Positions 7,950-16,022 of a DNA stretch of 19,233 bases are shown piece after piece. Made by a program: the position numbers and the translations under genes. Within the stretch, counting starts at the first letter, position 1; each line of letters starts with the position of its first letter. Origin of the DNA: Gallionella sp. (GTDB taxonomy: Bacteria; Pseudomonadota; Gammaproteobacteria; Burkholderiales; Gallionellaceae); NCBI GenBank assembly GCA_017880945.1, contig JADGRM010000007.1, forward strand, positions 1-19,233, in the 5' to 3' direction. Below the pieces are notes generated by a model, which was not told where the DNA came from, searched no databases, and saw nothing but the letters and a program-made list of their open reading frames with translations.

Positions 7950-8564
7950 TCATGAAAGGGTCAAACTGCGCATTTCTATCCCCGCCACTTGCAGAGGTTG
8001 ATGCGTGGTAAAAATCACCATTCCCTGCTGTGCCAAATGTTCTGAAATCAACTCCTGAACCAATGCCACTGCTCCGACATCAAGCGCAGTCAAAGGTTCG
8101 TCGAGTATCCACAATTTTGCATCGCTGACCAACAAGCGCGCCAGCGCCACGCGCCGACGCTGGCCTTGGGAAAGTACTTTGGTTGGCAGCATCTCGCGGC
8201 CGCGCAAGCCCATGCGCCGCAAAGCGGAAATCGCTTCCTGCTCCTCGAGGACAACCCCCGAGAGACCCGCCGAAATGCGCAAGTTCTCCAGCGCACTCAA
8301 CTCATCCTTAATGGCATTCAAATGTCCGAGATACAGCATCTCGGCGTAGTAATCCTCATCCAGATCACGAATACTCTCACCGCGCCAGACGATATCGCCC
8401 TCATCCGGCATTATGAAGCCGCACAAGGTACGCAACAAGCTGGTTTTTCCGCTGCCATTCGCGCCTTGTACTTGCATGATCTGCCCAAGGTTCAGCGAGA
8501 AATTCAATCCGCAAAACAAACGATGATCGCCGCGACTACAAGCAAGATTGCTGACTTCCAGCAT
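7950..8564 (-). CDS. ccmA: Heme exporter ATP-binding subunit CcmA
   Basis: Cytoplasmic ATPase of the CcmABCD complex. Its 204 residues contain the Walker A motif GANGSGKT (34-41), the ABC signature LSQGQRRRVALARL, the Walker B plus catalytic glutamate WILDEP and the switch histidine in FTTHQP. The family normally has 200-215 residues. It is the first gene of the operon. The predicted promoter lies about 30 nt upstream, giving a short leader with an AAGG-type ribosome binding site. Confidence 0.96.
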   Translation of the reverse strand: MLEVSNLACSRGDHRLFCGLNFSLNLGQIMQVQGANGSGKTSLLRTLCGFIMPDEGDIVWRGESIRDLDEDYYAEMLYLGHLNAIKDELSALENLRISAGLSGVVLEEQEAISALRRMGLRGREMLPTKVLSQGQRRRVALARLLVSDAKLWILDEPLTALDVGAVALVQELISEHLAQQGMVIFTTHQPLQVAGIEMRSLTLS

Positions 8565-8595
8565 TAAGGGGAACCTTAAATTTAATAATCAAAAG

Positions 8596-8625
8596 ATTAT
8601 ATACGATTGCGTCAGATGGTGACAA
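8596..8625 (-). promoter_or_regulatory. Sigma-70 promoter of the ccm operon
   Basis: On the minus strand, TTGTCA (8625-8620, 5 of 6 consensus bases) is followed by an 18-bp spacer and a perfect TATAAT (8601-8596). Transcription would start around 8589, about 25 nt before the ccmA ATG. No operator for an oxygen or iron regulator was recognised. Confidence 0.7.
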
Positions 8626-9330
8626 CGCAAAATGCCGGAACCGGGCTGCCAAGACCCTCTGTTCATAAGTGGCAATCCTCAGTGAACGCAAACAAAGTGG
8701 CAGACTGCCTGATTGCATTAGAATTCTGCGAGTATTTTTTATAAATCCAACATACCCATGCCGGAGTTATAACCGCCGCAGTTTATGCCAAAACCATTTG
8801 CAGAAGAACAACATGGAATTAAGTAAACACTGCTGGATTTAGCCAAGGAATTTGACAGGCTACCGATCTACCGATGCGATGACAGCAGTGATCATGAGAT
8901 CAACCAACTACTCTGTCGATGTAGACAAGCGTTGGGTGGCTTTGATGGTATTGTTCATGCCATTGATTTACTCCCCGAAAAGCTTTCCGCATCGCACTCG
9001 ACATCAGTGCCCAAAGCTTTCCGGCCATGACCAAATCAGCATCACCGATGATGGAAGGCCTCAAGGCATCGCTACTAACTTTGAACGATGTAGGCGTGGG
9101 TTGCACAGCATGCCGCATACAGCGCGATGGGAGACCCTTGACCAAATCCGGTCTGGAAGCCAGCGTGCGTTATCTGGCGATGCGACTGGGTCGCTCTGGA
9201 ATACGTGAAAGGCATTTGCGGGGCCGGTCAAAATGCCTGAAGCAAAAGGAGTCGCCGATTGCAGTTGATTGTCAGATTCAACGCCACCCCACTGGGCACA
9301 GCCGGGGCTTAACGGGGCCACCACCCAATA
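8626..9330. other. Long intergenic stretch without a recognised gene
   Basis: About 700 bp between the ccm promoter and the ppiD terminator. Several overlapping open frames (plus strand 8852-9208 and 9027-9413; minus strand 8900-9145) have no ribosome binding site and no similarity I recognise. The plus frame through 9027 reads like ordinary protein from about 8967 (after a stop at 8964-8966) to about 9260. A second plus frame with protein-like wording ends near 9029. This could be a decayed gene with a frameshift near 8965-9020, but I cannot name a family. Confidence 0.35.
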
Positions 9331-9356
9331 AAAAAGCCACCCTGGGATGGCTTTTT
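9331..9356 (-). terminator. Terminator of ppiD (symmetrical)
   Basis: Stem AAAAAGCCA (9331-9339) / TGGCTTTTT (9348-9356) with an 8-nt loop. It lies 16 bp beyond the ppiD stop on the minus strand. Because both sides carry A/T runs it could act in either direction. Confidence 0.85.
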
Positions 9357-9372
9357 GTTGGGTTGTGCAAAA

Positions 9373-11265
9373 TCAAGGCTGTACTGTCACTTTTTCGGGC
9401 AAATTCACCTTGATTGACGCGTGCTGTTTAGCGTCCGAAAGATAAGCACGTGACATTTCCTCACCTGTCAGTTGGCGCAATTTCTGTATATAACTCGAGC
9501 GTTTCTCGTCGCTGATTGCCTCGCCCTCTTTGACCGCATCAATACGCACCAGCAAATAGCCCTGCCCCACTTCGGCTCCGACGAATTGCGGCAATTTGGC
9601 CGGATTCGCTTGAAATATTTGCCGCACCAATCCCGCATCCAGGGAACCATGCTTATCACGTGTTACGCTCTGGGCGACACCCCAACTTAATGCCGTCTTG
9701 CTTCCGCCCTGCAATTGCTCCAGCATCGTCTTTCCTTGTTTAGCAGCCAGCTCCAAAGCCTGCTGCTGTAAAAGTTTTTGACGGATCATTTCCTGCACTT
9801 CGCTAAACGCGCGCGCACTGGCTGGTTTATATTCCAAAATACGCGCAGCAACCAGCGTATTCGTGGCGACCTCTATCGCAGCCGTGTTGCGCTTATTCTT
9901 CACAACTTCGTCGTTGAAAATAGCCTGCAACATTTTTGCCGACCAAGGCTCGCCGGAAACCATTCCCTTTATCAGCCACCCGCTCTTCTCTATCTTCGCA
10001 CCCGCAAGATCGGCAGCTGGTTTCAATGTGTCGCTTTGTTCATAAACAGTATTACTGAATCTCTCCGCCAAATCGGCAAACATCTCCGCGGCTTTTTGCT
10101 GCCTCAGTTTATTTACGATACCTTCACGCGCCTCATCGAACGGTAAAACTCTGGATGGCTTGACCGCAATCAGCTTGATGATGTGATAACCGAAATCCGA
10201 CTTCACCAACCCGCTGACTTCACCCACCTTCAAAGCAAGGGTCGCGTCCTCGAATGGCTTGACCATCATGCCATGGACAAAAAAGCCCAGGTCGCCGCCT
10301 TTAGCGGCAGAACCCGGATCTTGCGAATTCTTCTTGGCCAATTCGGCAAAACTGGCCGGATTTTGCTTAACTTGCTGCAGCAATTGTTCGGCCTTAGCCT
10401 TGGCTGCGTCTTGTTCGGCTTGTGACGCAGCGGCATTTACAGCAATCAGGATATGTGCAGCTCGACGTTCTTCTGGCGTGCCAAAATCTCCCTGATGCTC
10501 GTCGTAATATTTGCGAACATCGTCCTTGTTCACCACAACCTTAGCAAGCAAATCATCCACTGACAATTTCACGTACTCGACTTTTGCCTGTTCCTGAACT
10601 TGAAATTCTTTTGAATTTTGCTCGTAATATTTTTTCATCGCGGCATCATCCACTTTTGCCTGCGTTATATATGTCTGAAACAGTAACGGAGAAACGCTCA
10701 CCACCCTTTGCTGTTCGTTCAGATGAATGACATTGTCCGCAACTTTGTTTGTGGCAAAACCATTTTGTGCATAGGCATCCTGCATCTGCTGTACTAACAA
10801 CTCGTCGCGCAAGCGCGCCTCGAACATTAGCGGCGACATATTCTGAGTTGCCAGGACAGTAGCATAACGTTTCTTATCGAACTTCCCGCCATCCTGAAAA
10901 GCTTCGATACCACTTATCAACTGCGCCACCTGACCATCCGGCACAACCAATCCATCAGCCTTGGCGCGATCCACCAGCAATTGCTGCGCAACCAGATTTT
11001 CGATAATCGCGCGTTTCATTTCCGGATTGTCCAACATCGCCGTATCGAAATTAGCCCCCAGTTGCTTGCGCATCCGTTCTTGCTGCTGATGCAGCGCATT
11101 TTCAAACTCTTGTTGAGTGATTTTTGCGCCATTCACCGTAGCCACCACTTCTGCCGAGCCCCCGGATTTTTCATATGAGCTCACGCCCCATAATGCAAAT
11201 GGCAAAATAATAAGTGCCAAGACGATTTGCACCAGTCTTTTATTCTCATGAACCAAATCAAACAT
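9373..11265 (-). CDS. ppiD: Periplasmic folding chaperone PpiD (parvulin-type)
   Basis: PpiD is anchored in the inner membrane next to the Sec translocon and assists early folding of exported proteins. The chosen ATG (11265-11263) starts MFDLVHENK and is preceded by GGTGGA at 6 nt. A TTG five codons earlier is in frame but lies on top of that site, so I reject it. The 630-residue protein has one N-terminal helix (about 12-31), a SurA-N-like chaperone region (about 40-200) and a parvulin rotamase domain (about 265-366) with AAHILIAV and GGDLGFF. A long C-terminal domain follows. Normal length. It is a single-gene unit by its flanking terminators, placed after hupB as in E. coli. Confidence 0.95.
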   Translation of the reverse strand: MFDLVHENKRLVQIVLALIILPFALWGVSSYEKSGGSAEVVATVNGAKITQQEFENALHQQQERMRKQLGANFDTAMLDNPEMKRAIIENLVAQQLLVDRAKADGLVVPDGQVAQLISGIEAFQDGGKFDKKRYATVLATQNMSPLMFEARLRDELLVQQMQDAYAQNGFATNKVADNVIHLNEQQRVVSVSPLLFQTYITQAKVDDAAMKKYYEQNSKEFQVQEQAKVEYVKLSVDDLLAKVVVNKDDVRKYYDEHQGDFGTPEERRAAHILIAVNAAASQAEQDAAKAKAEQLLQQVKQNPASFAELAKKNSQDPGSAAKGGDLGFFVHGMMVKPFEDATLALKVGEVSGLVKSDFGYHIIKLIAVKPSRVLPFDEAREGIVNKLRQQKAAEMFADLAERFSNTVYEQSDTLKPAADLAGAKIEKSGWLIKGMVSGEPWSAKMLQAIFNDEVVKNKRNTAAIEVATNTLVAARILEYKPASARAFSEVQEMIRQKLLQQQALELAAKQGKTMLEQLQGGSKTALSWGVAQSVTRDKHGSLDAGLVRQIFQANPAKLPQFVGAEVGQGYLLVRIDAVKEGEAISDEKRSSYIQKLRQLTGEEMSRAYLSDAKQHASIKVNLPEKVTVQP

Positions 11266-11413
11266 AGCAATTCCACCCAACTGTTGATTTAAAGCACTTC
11301 TATTTTATTTCGTCGCGATACGGCGTTGTTCAAACAGCGCCCTAAAATATTTGCAAAAAGCCACATTAAACGTGTTTACTTAATCATCTGTTCGCTCAGT
11401 CCAATTTAGTACT

Positions 11414-11442
11414 TTGTAAAGTTAACGGGTCGCACTTTACAA
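11414..11442. repeat. 8-bp inverted repeat upstream of ppiD
   Basis: TTGTAAAG (11414-11421) and CTTTACAA (11435-11442) are exact inverted copies with 13 nt between. They lie about 150 bp upstream of the ppiD start, just after the tRNA-Asp terminator. No T-run follows, so this may be an operator or a chance repeat. No clear sigma-70 promoter for ppiD was found nearby. Confidence 0.4.
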
Positions 11443-11454
11443 GGAAACAGATGT

Positions 11455-11478
11455 AAAAAAGGCGAACTTACGTTCGCC
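11455..11478 (-). terminator. Terminator after tRNA-Asp
   Basis: GGCGAAC (11461-11467), TTAC loop, GTTCGCC (11472-11478). On the minus strand it is followed by six Ts. It starts 6 bp beyond the tRNA-Asp CCA end and closes the hupB-tRNA-Val-tRNA-Asp unit. Confidence 0.93.
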
Positions 11479-11484
11479 TCAATT

Positions 11485-11561
11485 TGGCGGAGTGGACGGG
11501 ACTCGAACCCGCGACCCCCGGCGTGACAGGCCGGTATTCTAACCAACTGAACTACCACTCC
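11485..11561 (-). tRNA. tRNA-Asp (GTC)
   Basis: A 77-nt gene with an encoded CCA end. The acceptor stem is GGAGTGG paired with CCACTCC, the anticodon loop is CTGTCAC with anticodon GTC, and the T loop is TTCGAGT. It lies 13 bp downstream of tRNA-Val and just before a terminator. Confidence 0.97.
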
Positions 11562-11574
11562 AAAAAACTATTTG

Positions 11575-11650
11575 TGGTGGGTGCTGACGGGATCGAACCG
11601 CCGACATTCGCCTTGTAAGGGCGACGCTCTACCAGCTGAGCTAAGCACCC
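11575..11650 (-). tRNA. tRNA-Val (TAC)
   Basis: A 76-nt gene with an encoded CCA end. The acceptor stem is GGGTGCT paired with AGCACCC, the anticodon loop is CTTACAA with anticodon TAC, and the T loop is TTCGATC. Its 5' end lies 11 bp beyond the hupB stop, so it is probably processed from a hupB transcript. Confidence 0.97.
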
Positions 11651-11661
11651 AACAAAGTCTG

Positions 11662-11934
11662 CTAGTTTACAGCATCCTTCAGGCCCTTGCCAGCACTAAA
11701 TTTCGGCACTTTGGCTGCCTTGATCTTGATCGTCTCGCCAGTGCGTGGATTGCGACCATTACGCGCGGCACGCTTGCCGACTTTGAAAGTACCGAAACCA
11801 ACCAGGCTCACTGTATCGCCTTTCTTCAGTGCTTTCTTGATGGATTCTACAGTCGCGTCCAGTGCACGAGCAGCAGCAGCCTTGGAAATATCAGCGGATT
11901 TTGCAATTGCATCAACAAGATCAGATTTATTCAC
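11662..11934 (-). CDS. hupB: DNA-binding protein HU-beta
   Basis: Histone-like nucleoid protein that bends DNA non-specifically as a dimer. The 90 residues match the family exactly. The helical dimerisation part (about 1-45) begins NKSDLVDAIA. The signature GFGTFKVGKRAARNGRNP (47-64) leads into the DNA-binding arm, whose intercalating proline lies in RNPRTGE. The start is GTG (11934-11932), preceded by GGGGAC at about 6 nt. It has its own promoter upstream and is likely co-transcribed with tRNA-Val and tRNA-Asp. The position downstream of lon is conserved in many proteobacteria. Confidence 0.97.
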   Translation of the reverse strand: MNKSDLVDAIAKSADISKAAAARALDATVESIKKALKKGDTVSLVGFGTFKVGKRAARNGRNPRTGETIKIKAAKVPKFSAGKGLKDAVN

Positions 11935-11957
11935 GTAAGTCCCCTTTGCGAGTGGTT

Positions 11958-11979
11958 AAAAAAACAGGAAAATCCCTGT
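11958..11979 (-). promoter_or_regulatory. Hairpin with T-run in the hupB leader
   Basis: On the minus strand ACAGG (11979-11975), a 6-nt loop, CCTGT (11968-11964) and a run of T. It lies at the predicted transcription start of hupB, before the ribosome binding site. It is terminator-like but short. It could be a 5' stabilising hairpin or a weak attenuator, or could catch read-through from lon. Confidence 0.35.
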
Positions 11980-11985
11980 AACGGC

Positions 11986-12015
11986 TTTATATCAAGGCTT
12001 CCCAGCTTTGGTCAA
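11986..12015 (-). promoter_or_regulatory. Sigma-70 promoter of hupB
   Basis: TTGACC (12015-12010), an 18-bp spacer and TATAAA (11991-11986) on the minus strand, each 5 of 6 consensus bases. The predicted start near 11979 gives a leader of about 45 nt. Confidence 0.65.
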
Positions 12016-12023
12016 GCGATTAC

Positions 12024-12064
12024 TAAATAATTTTTCAGTATGCATTGACTTGCGTTGACATACT
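12024..12064 (-). terminator. Possible weak terminator after lon
   Basis: AGTATG / CATACT (12059-12064 and 12037-12042) with a 16-nt loop, followed on the minus strand by an interrupted A/T-rich tract. The short stem and large loop make it doubtful. It is the only candidate between lon and the hupB promoter. Confidence 0.25.
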
Positions 12065-12086
12065 AGAACCGTTAGGAATTATGCAC

Positions 12087-14513
12087 TCAATGCTTGGTCA
12101 CCAGCGCTGAATTAGCTTGTCCCGTATCACCCGCCAAAGCAACGACAGCATGCTTTTCAGCCACTTCTGCAAGCGGCTCCGGCTTGCGTTCCAGTGCCAT
12201 TTCCAGTACTTGGTCTATCCATTTAACCGGATGAATATCCAATTTATTTTTGATGTTATCGGGGATTTCTGCCAGATCTTTAATGTTTTCTTCGGGTATC
12301 AGCACAACTTTGATACCACCACGCTGCGCAGCCAGCAGCTTTTCCTTCAAGCCACCTATCGGCAACACTTCTCCACGCAAGGTGATTTCACCGGTCATCG
12401 CTACATCGGCACGCACCGGGATACCCGTCAGTGCCGAGACCATCGCCGTACACATCCCTACCCCTGCACTCGGACCGTCCTTTGGAATCGCGCCTTCCGG
12501 CAAGTGGATATGCAAATCAGTCTTGTGGTAAAACTCTTCATCTATACCCAATCGCTTGGCGCGACTGCGCACCACACTCAGTGCAGCCTGGATAGACTCT
12601 TGCATCACATCGCCCAGCTTGCCGGTGGTGGTGGTCTTGCCTTTGCCCGGCAACACTGCAGCTTCAATGGTGAGCAATTCGCCACCGACTTCCGTCCACG
12701 CCAAGCCGGTCACTTGCCCGACTTGATTATTCTTTTCGGCAACACCGTACGAATAGCGACGCACACCAAGATACTTGTCAAGATTGCGCGAATTGACGGT
12801 CACTTTAGTATCGCGGTCCTTCAATGAAAGTGATTTCACCACTTTGCGGCATATCTTGGAGATTTCACGCTCCAAACCGCGCACGCCGGCTTCGCGCACG
12901 TAGTAGCGCACGATGTCGCGCAACGCGCTTTCGGAGATGCTGATCTCTTCCTGCTTCAGCCCGTTATTCTTGAGCACCTTGGGTACCAGATAGCGCGTGG
13001 CAATGTTGATCTTCTCCTCTTCCATGTAGCTGGAAACATGAATGATCTCCATGCGATCCAGCAATGCATCCGGGATATTCAGCGTATTCGCCGTCGCCAC
13101 GAACATCACATCGGACAAGTCATACTCGACCTCGACATAATGATCCACAAACGTGCTGTTCTGCTCAGGATCAAGCACTTCCAGCAGCGCTGAAGACGGA
13201 TCGCCGCGCATATCCATACCCATCTTGTCCACTTCGTCGAGCAGGAACAATGGATTCTTCACCCCGACTTTGCTCATGTTCTGCAAAATCTTGCCCGGCA
13301 TGGAACCGATATAGGTACGGCGATGGCCGCGAATCTCGGACTCATCGCGCACCCCGCCCAATGACATGCGCACGAATTTACGATTGGTGGCGCGCGCGAT
13401 CGACTGTCCCAGCGAGGTTTTACCCACGCCAGGCGGACCGACCAGACATAGGATGGGAGCCTTCATCTTGTCCATGCGTTGTTGCACAGCCAGGTATTCA
13501 AGAATGCGTTCCTTGACCTTATCCAATCCGTAGTGGTCTTCCTCCAGCACCACTTCGGCCTTTTTCAGATCGGCACTGATCTTGGTCTTTTTCTTCCATG
13601 GCAGCCCCATCAGTACATCGATGTAGTTGCGTACCACGGTGGCTTCGGCTGACATCGGCGACATCAAGCGCAGCTTTTTCAACTCGGCTTCGGCCTTGTT
13701 GCGTGCCTCTTTCGGCATGTGCGCGGCTTTGATCTTCTTTTCGAGTTCGTCGAAATCGGTTCCCTCTTCACCGTCTCCCAATTCCTTCTGGATCGCCTTG
13801 ACCTGCTCGTTCAGATAATACTCGCGCTGGCTCTTTTCCATCTGACGCCTCACGCGTCCACGGATACGCTTCTCAACCTGAAGAATATCGATTTCGCCTT
13901 CCAGCAATCCCAGCAAGTGCTCCAAACGTTTGCGCACTCCAAAGATTTCCAGTACTTCCTGCTTTTGCTCCAGCTTGAGTGGCAGATGGGCGGCAATGGT
14001 ATCGGCCAGGCGGCCGGCATCATCAATGCCGGCGAGCGATGTCAGAATTTCCGGCGGAATTTTTTTGTTGAGCTTCACATACTGATCGAACTGCGCGATC
14101 AGTACACGGCGCATCGCTTCGGACTCGCTGTCAGTGCCATCCTCGGCGGGAACGATCTGCACCTCTGCATCGAAATGCGATTTGGCGTCATACACTCGCA
14201 ACACATTGGCGCGTTGTGTGCCTTCGACCAGCACTTTCACAGTGCCGTCCGGCAATTTCAACATCTGCAGAATATTGGCCATGCTGCCGATCGCATAAAG
14301 ATCATCCGTCCCCGGATCATCTTTGGTTGCGGACCTTTGCGCCACCAGTGCGATACTCTTGCCGGCCTCCATCGCCGTCTCAAGTGCCTTGATAGACTTT
14401 GAGCGTCCGACGAACAACGGAATCACCATATGCGGGAACACCACGACATCGCGCAAAGGCAGGAGCGGGTGCAAGTTGCTTGTAGTAGTGCTTGGGGTAT
14501 CTTGTTCTAACAT
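12087..14513 (-). CDS. lon: ATP-dependent protease Lon
   Basis: Cytoplasmic hexameric AAA+ serine protease that degrades misfolded and regulatory proteins. The 808-residue protein has the LonA layout. An N-terminal substrate-recognition domain (about 14-205) and a coiled-coil region (about 210-290) come first. The AAA+ module follows, with Walker A GPPGVGKT (359-366) and Walker B LFLLDEVDK (422-430). The C-terminal protease domain carries the Ser-Lys dyad S682 (PKDGPSAG) and K725 (GGLKEKLL). The tail after about 780 is Ala-rich and variable. ATG start with GAGAGG upstream. A sigma-32-type promoter lies directly upstream, consistent with heat-shock control. It lies downstream of clpX, in the usual order. 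Confidence 0.98.
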   Translation of the reverse strand: MLEQDTPSTTTSNLHPLLPLRDVVVFPHMVIPLFVGRSKSIKALETAMEAGKSIALVAQRSATKDDPGTDDLYAIGSMANILQMLKLPDGTVKVLVEGTQRANVLRVYDAKSHFDAEVQIVPAEDGTDSESEAMRRVLIAQFDQYVKLNKKIPPEILTSLAGIDDAGRLADTIAAHLPLKLEQKQEVLEIFGVRKRLEHLLGLLEGEIDILQVEKRIRGRVRRQMEKSQREYYLNEQVKAIQKELGDGEEGTDFDELEKKIKAAHMPKEARNKAEAELKKLRLMSPMSAEATVVRNYIDVLMGLPWKKKTKISADLKKAEVVLEEDHYGLDKVKERILEYLAVQQRMDKMKAPILCLVGPPGVGKTSLGQSIARATNRKFVRMSLGGVRDESEIRGHRRTYIGSMPGKILQNMSKVGVKNPLFLLDEVDKMGMDMRGDPSSALLEVLDPEQNSTFVDHYVEVEYDLSDVMFVATANTLNIPDALLDRMEIIHVSSYMEEEKINIATRYLVPKVLKNNGLKQEEISISESALRDIVRYYVREAGVRGLEREISKICRKVVKSLSLKDRDTKVTVNSRNLDKYLGVRRYSYGVAEKNNQVGQVTGLAWTEVGGELLTIEAAVLPGKGKTTTTGKLGDVMQESIQAALSVVRSRAKRLGIDEEFYHKTDLHIHLPEGAIPKDGPSAGVGMCTAMVSALTGIPVRADVAMTGEITLRGEVLPIGGLKEKLLAAQRGGIKVVLIPEENIKDLAEIPDNIKNKLDIHPVKWIDQVLEMALERKPEPLAEVAEKHAVVALAGDTGQANSALVTKH

Positions 14514-14543
14514 GGCAATAACCTCTCAATTAAGTGTGAAGTT

Positions 14544-14571
14544 AGATGGGGATGGTTCCAAATAATTCAAG
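14544..14571 (-). promoter_or_regulatory. Sigma-32 heat-shock promoter of lon
   Basis: On the minus strand CTTGAA (14571-14566), a 14-bp spacer and CCCCATCT (14551-14544). This is nearly the known RpoH consensus (CTTGAAA, 11-16 bp, CCCCATnT). Transcription would start near 14537, giving a leader of about 24 nt before the lon ATG. Confidence 0.85.
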
Positions 14572-14643
14572 CGGCCCCATCGGGACAAGATAACGGGCAT
14601 GGCAAATTGCCGCCCATGATTATAAAACCTGCCATACCCGTTT

Positions 14644-14682
14644 CCCTCTCTCCTAGCTCTCTCCCGCAAGCGGGAGAGAGGG
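14644..14682. repeat. REP-like palindrome between clpX and lon
   Basis: CTCTCTCCCG (14657-14666), loop CAAG and CGGGAGAGAG (14671-14680) form a perfect stem. A second upstream arm, CCCTCTCTC (14644-14652), can pair instead with GAGAGAGGG (14674-14682). The CTCTCCCGCAAGCGGGAGAG-type core resembles palindromes found repeatedly between genes in many beta- and gammaproteobacteria. It may also mark the 3' end of the clpX transcript. A second small stem, CTCGC-TAC-GCGAG, lies at 14690-14702. Confidence 0.65.
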
Positions 14683-14732
14683 ACGCGGTCTCGCTACGCG
14701 AGTTTTGCGTTAACGAACGGGCGGAGGCCGGA

Positions 14733-15983
14733 TCAAGCCGCCTTGTGGGTATCCGCATAAATGATGATGGGTTTGATTTCCCCGGATGTGCCGGGCTCAT
14801 CCAACACCACCTTGCTGACATTATCCATGGAGGGCAGATCGAACATCACATCCAGCAAGGCGTGTTCGAGAATCGAGCGCAATCCGCGCGCACCGGCCTT
14901 GCGCGCCAGAGCCTTGCGGGCAATAGCCAAGAGCACACCTTCTCGAAATTCCAGATCGACGTCTTCCATTGCAAATAACTTTTGGTATTGCTTGGTCAGC
15001 GCGTTCTTCGGCTCAGTCAGGATTCTTACCAGCGCTGTTTCGTCCAACTCTTCCAGAGTGGCGATCACCGGCAAGCGCCCGACAAACTCGGGGATCAGGC
15101 CAAATTTGATCAAGTCTTCAGGCTCCACCTCGCGCAAGGTCTCGCCGGTCTTGCGCTGGCTCTTGCTCGCGATGGTCGCGCCAAATCCGATGCCCGCCTT
15201 CTCGGAGCGGCTGCGAATGACCTTTTCCAGCCCATCGAAAGCACCGCCGCAGATGAACAGGATATTGGTGGTATCTACTTGCAGGAATTCAGTGTTCGGG
15301 TGCTTGCGCCCGCCCTGTGGCGGAATTGAAGCCTTGGTGCCTTCTATCAGCTTGAGCAGCGCCTGTTGCACACCCTCACCTGAAACATCGCGGGTAATCG
15401 ACGGGTTATCCGACTTACGGGAGATCTTGTCGATTTCATCCACGTACACGATACCGCGCTGCGCCTTTTCCACGTCATAGTCGCAGGTCTGCAATAATTT
15501 CTGAATGATGTTTTCCACGTCCTCACCGACATAACCGGCCTCGGTCAGCGTGGTCGCATCGGCCATCACAAATGGCACATCCAGCAAGCGCGCCAGTGTT
15601 TGCGCCAGCAATGTCTTGCCTGAGCCGGTCGGCCCGACCAGCAAAATATTGCTTTTGGACAACTCCACACCGTCCTTGTCGTTGCTCCTGAGACGCTTGT
15701 AGTGGTTGTACACCGCCACCGACAAAATCTTCTTGGCCTGTTCCTGACCGATCACATACTCATCCAATGTCGCGCAGATATCCTTGGGAACCGGCAAGTC
15801 TGACTTATCCGACTTAATCTGATCGCTTTGTATCTCCTCGCGCATGATGTCGTTGCACAGCGTGATGCACTCATCACACACGAACACCGACGGACCTGCA
15901 ATCAGTTTGCGCACTTCATGCTGGCTCTTGCCGCAAAATGAGCAGTAGAGTAATTTGTCACCTGGTTTTTTATCGTCAGACAT
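14733..15983 (-). CDS. clpX: ATP-dependent Clp protease unfoldase subunit ClpX
   Basis: Hexameric AAA+ unfoldase that recognises tagged proteins and feeds them to ClpP. I take the ATG at 15983-15981 (MSDDKKPGDK). A TTG three codons upstream overlaps the GGAAGG ribosome binding site. The 416-residue product has the N-terminal zinc-binding domain with C14, C17, C36 and C39, Walker A GPTGSGKT (117-124), pore loop GYVGED (150-155) and Walker B IVYVDEIDK (178-186). The ClpP-docking loop is GIGFG (264-268), and the sensor-2 region GARGLRSI follows near the C-terminus. It lies 39 bp after clpP, probably in one transcript. Confidence 0.97.
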   Translation of the reverse strand: MSDDKKPGDKLLYCSFCGKSQHEVRKLIAGPSVFVCDECITLCNDIMREEIQSDQIKSDKSDLPVPKDICATLDEYVIGQEQAKKILSVAVYNHYKRLRSNDKDGVELSKSNILLVGPTGSGKTLLAQTLARLLDVPFVMADATTLTEAGYVGEDVENIIQKLLQTCDYDVEKAQRGIVYVDEIDKISRKSDNPSITRDVSGEGVQQALLKLIEGTKASIPPQGGRKHPNTEFLQVDTTNILFICGGAFDGLEKVIRSRSEKAGIGFGATIASKSQRKTGETLREVEPEDLIKFGLIPEFVGRLPVIATLEELDETALVRILTEPKNALTKQYQKLFAMEDVDLEFREGVLLAIARKALARKAGARGLRSILEHALLDVMFDLPSMDNVSKVVLDEPGTSGEIKPIIIYADTHKAA

Positions 15984-16022
15984 CGTTACCAACCTTCCAT
16001 CAAGTTATCGGAAAATAATTTC

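Noticed and set aside
11266..11280. TTG start for ppiD five codons upstream
   Set aside because: It overlaps the GGTGGA that serves the ATG at 11265, and MFDLVHENK is the usual PpiD beginning.
15984..15992. TTG start for clpX three codons upstream
   Set aside because: It would place the start directly on the GGAAGG ribosome binding site; the ATG at 15983 has proper spacing.
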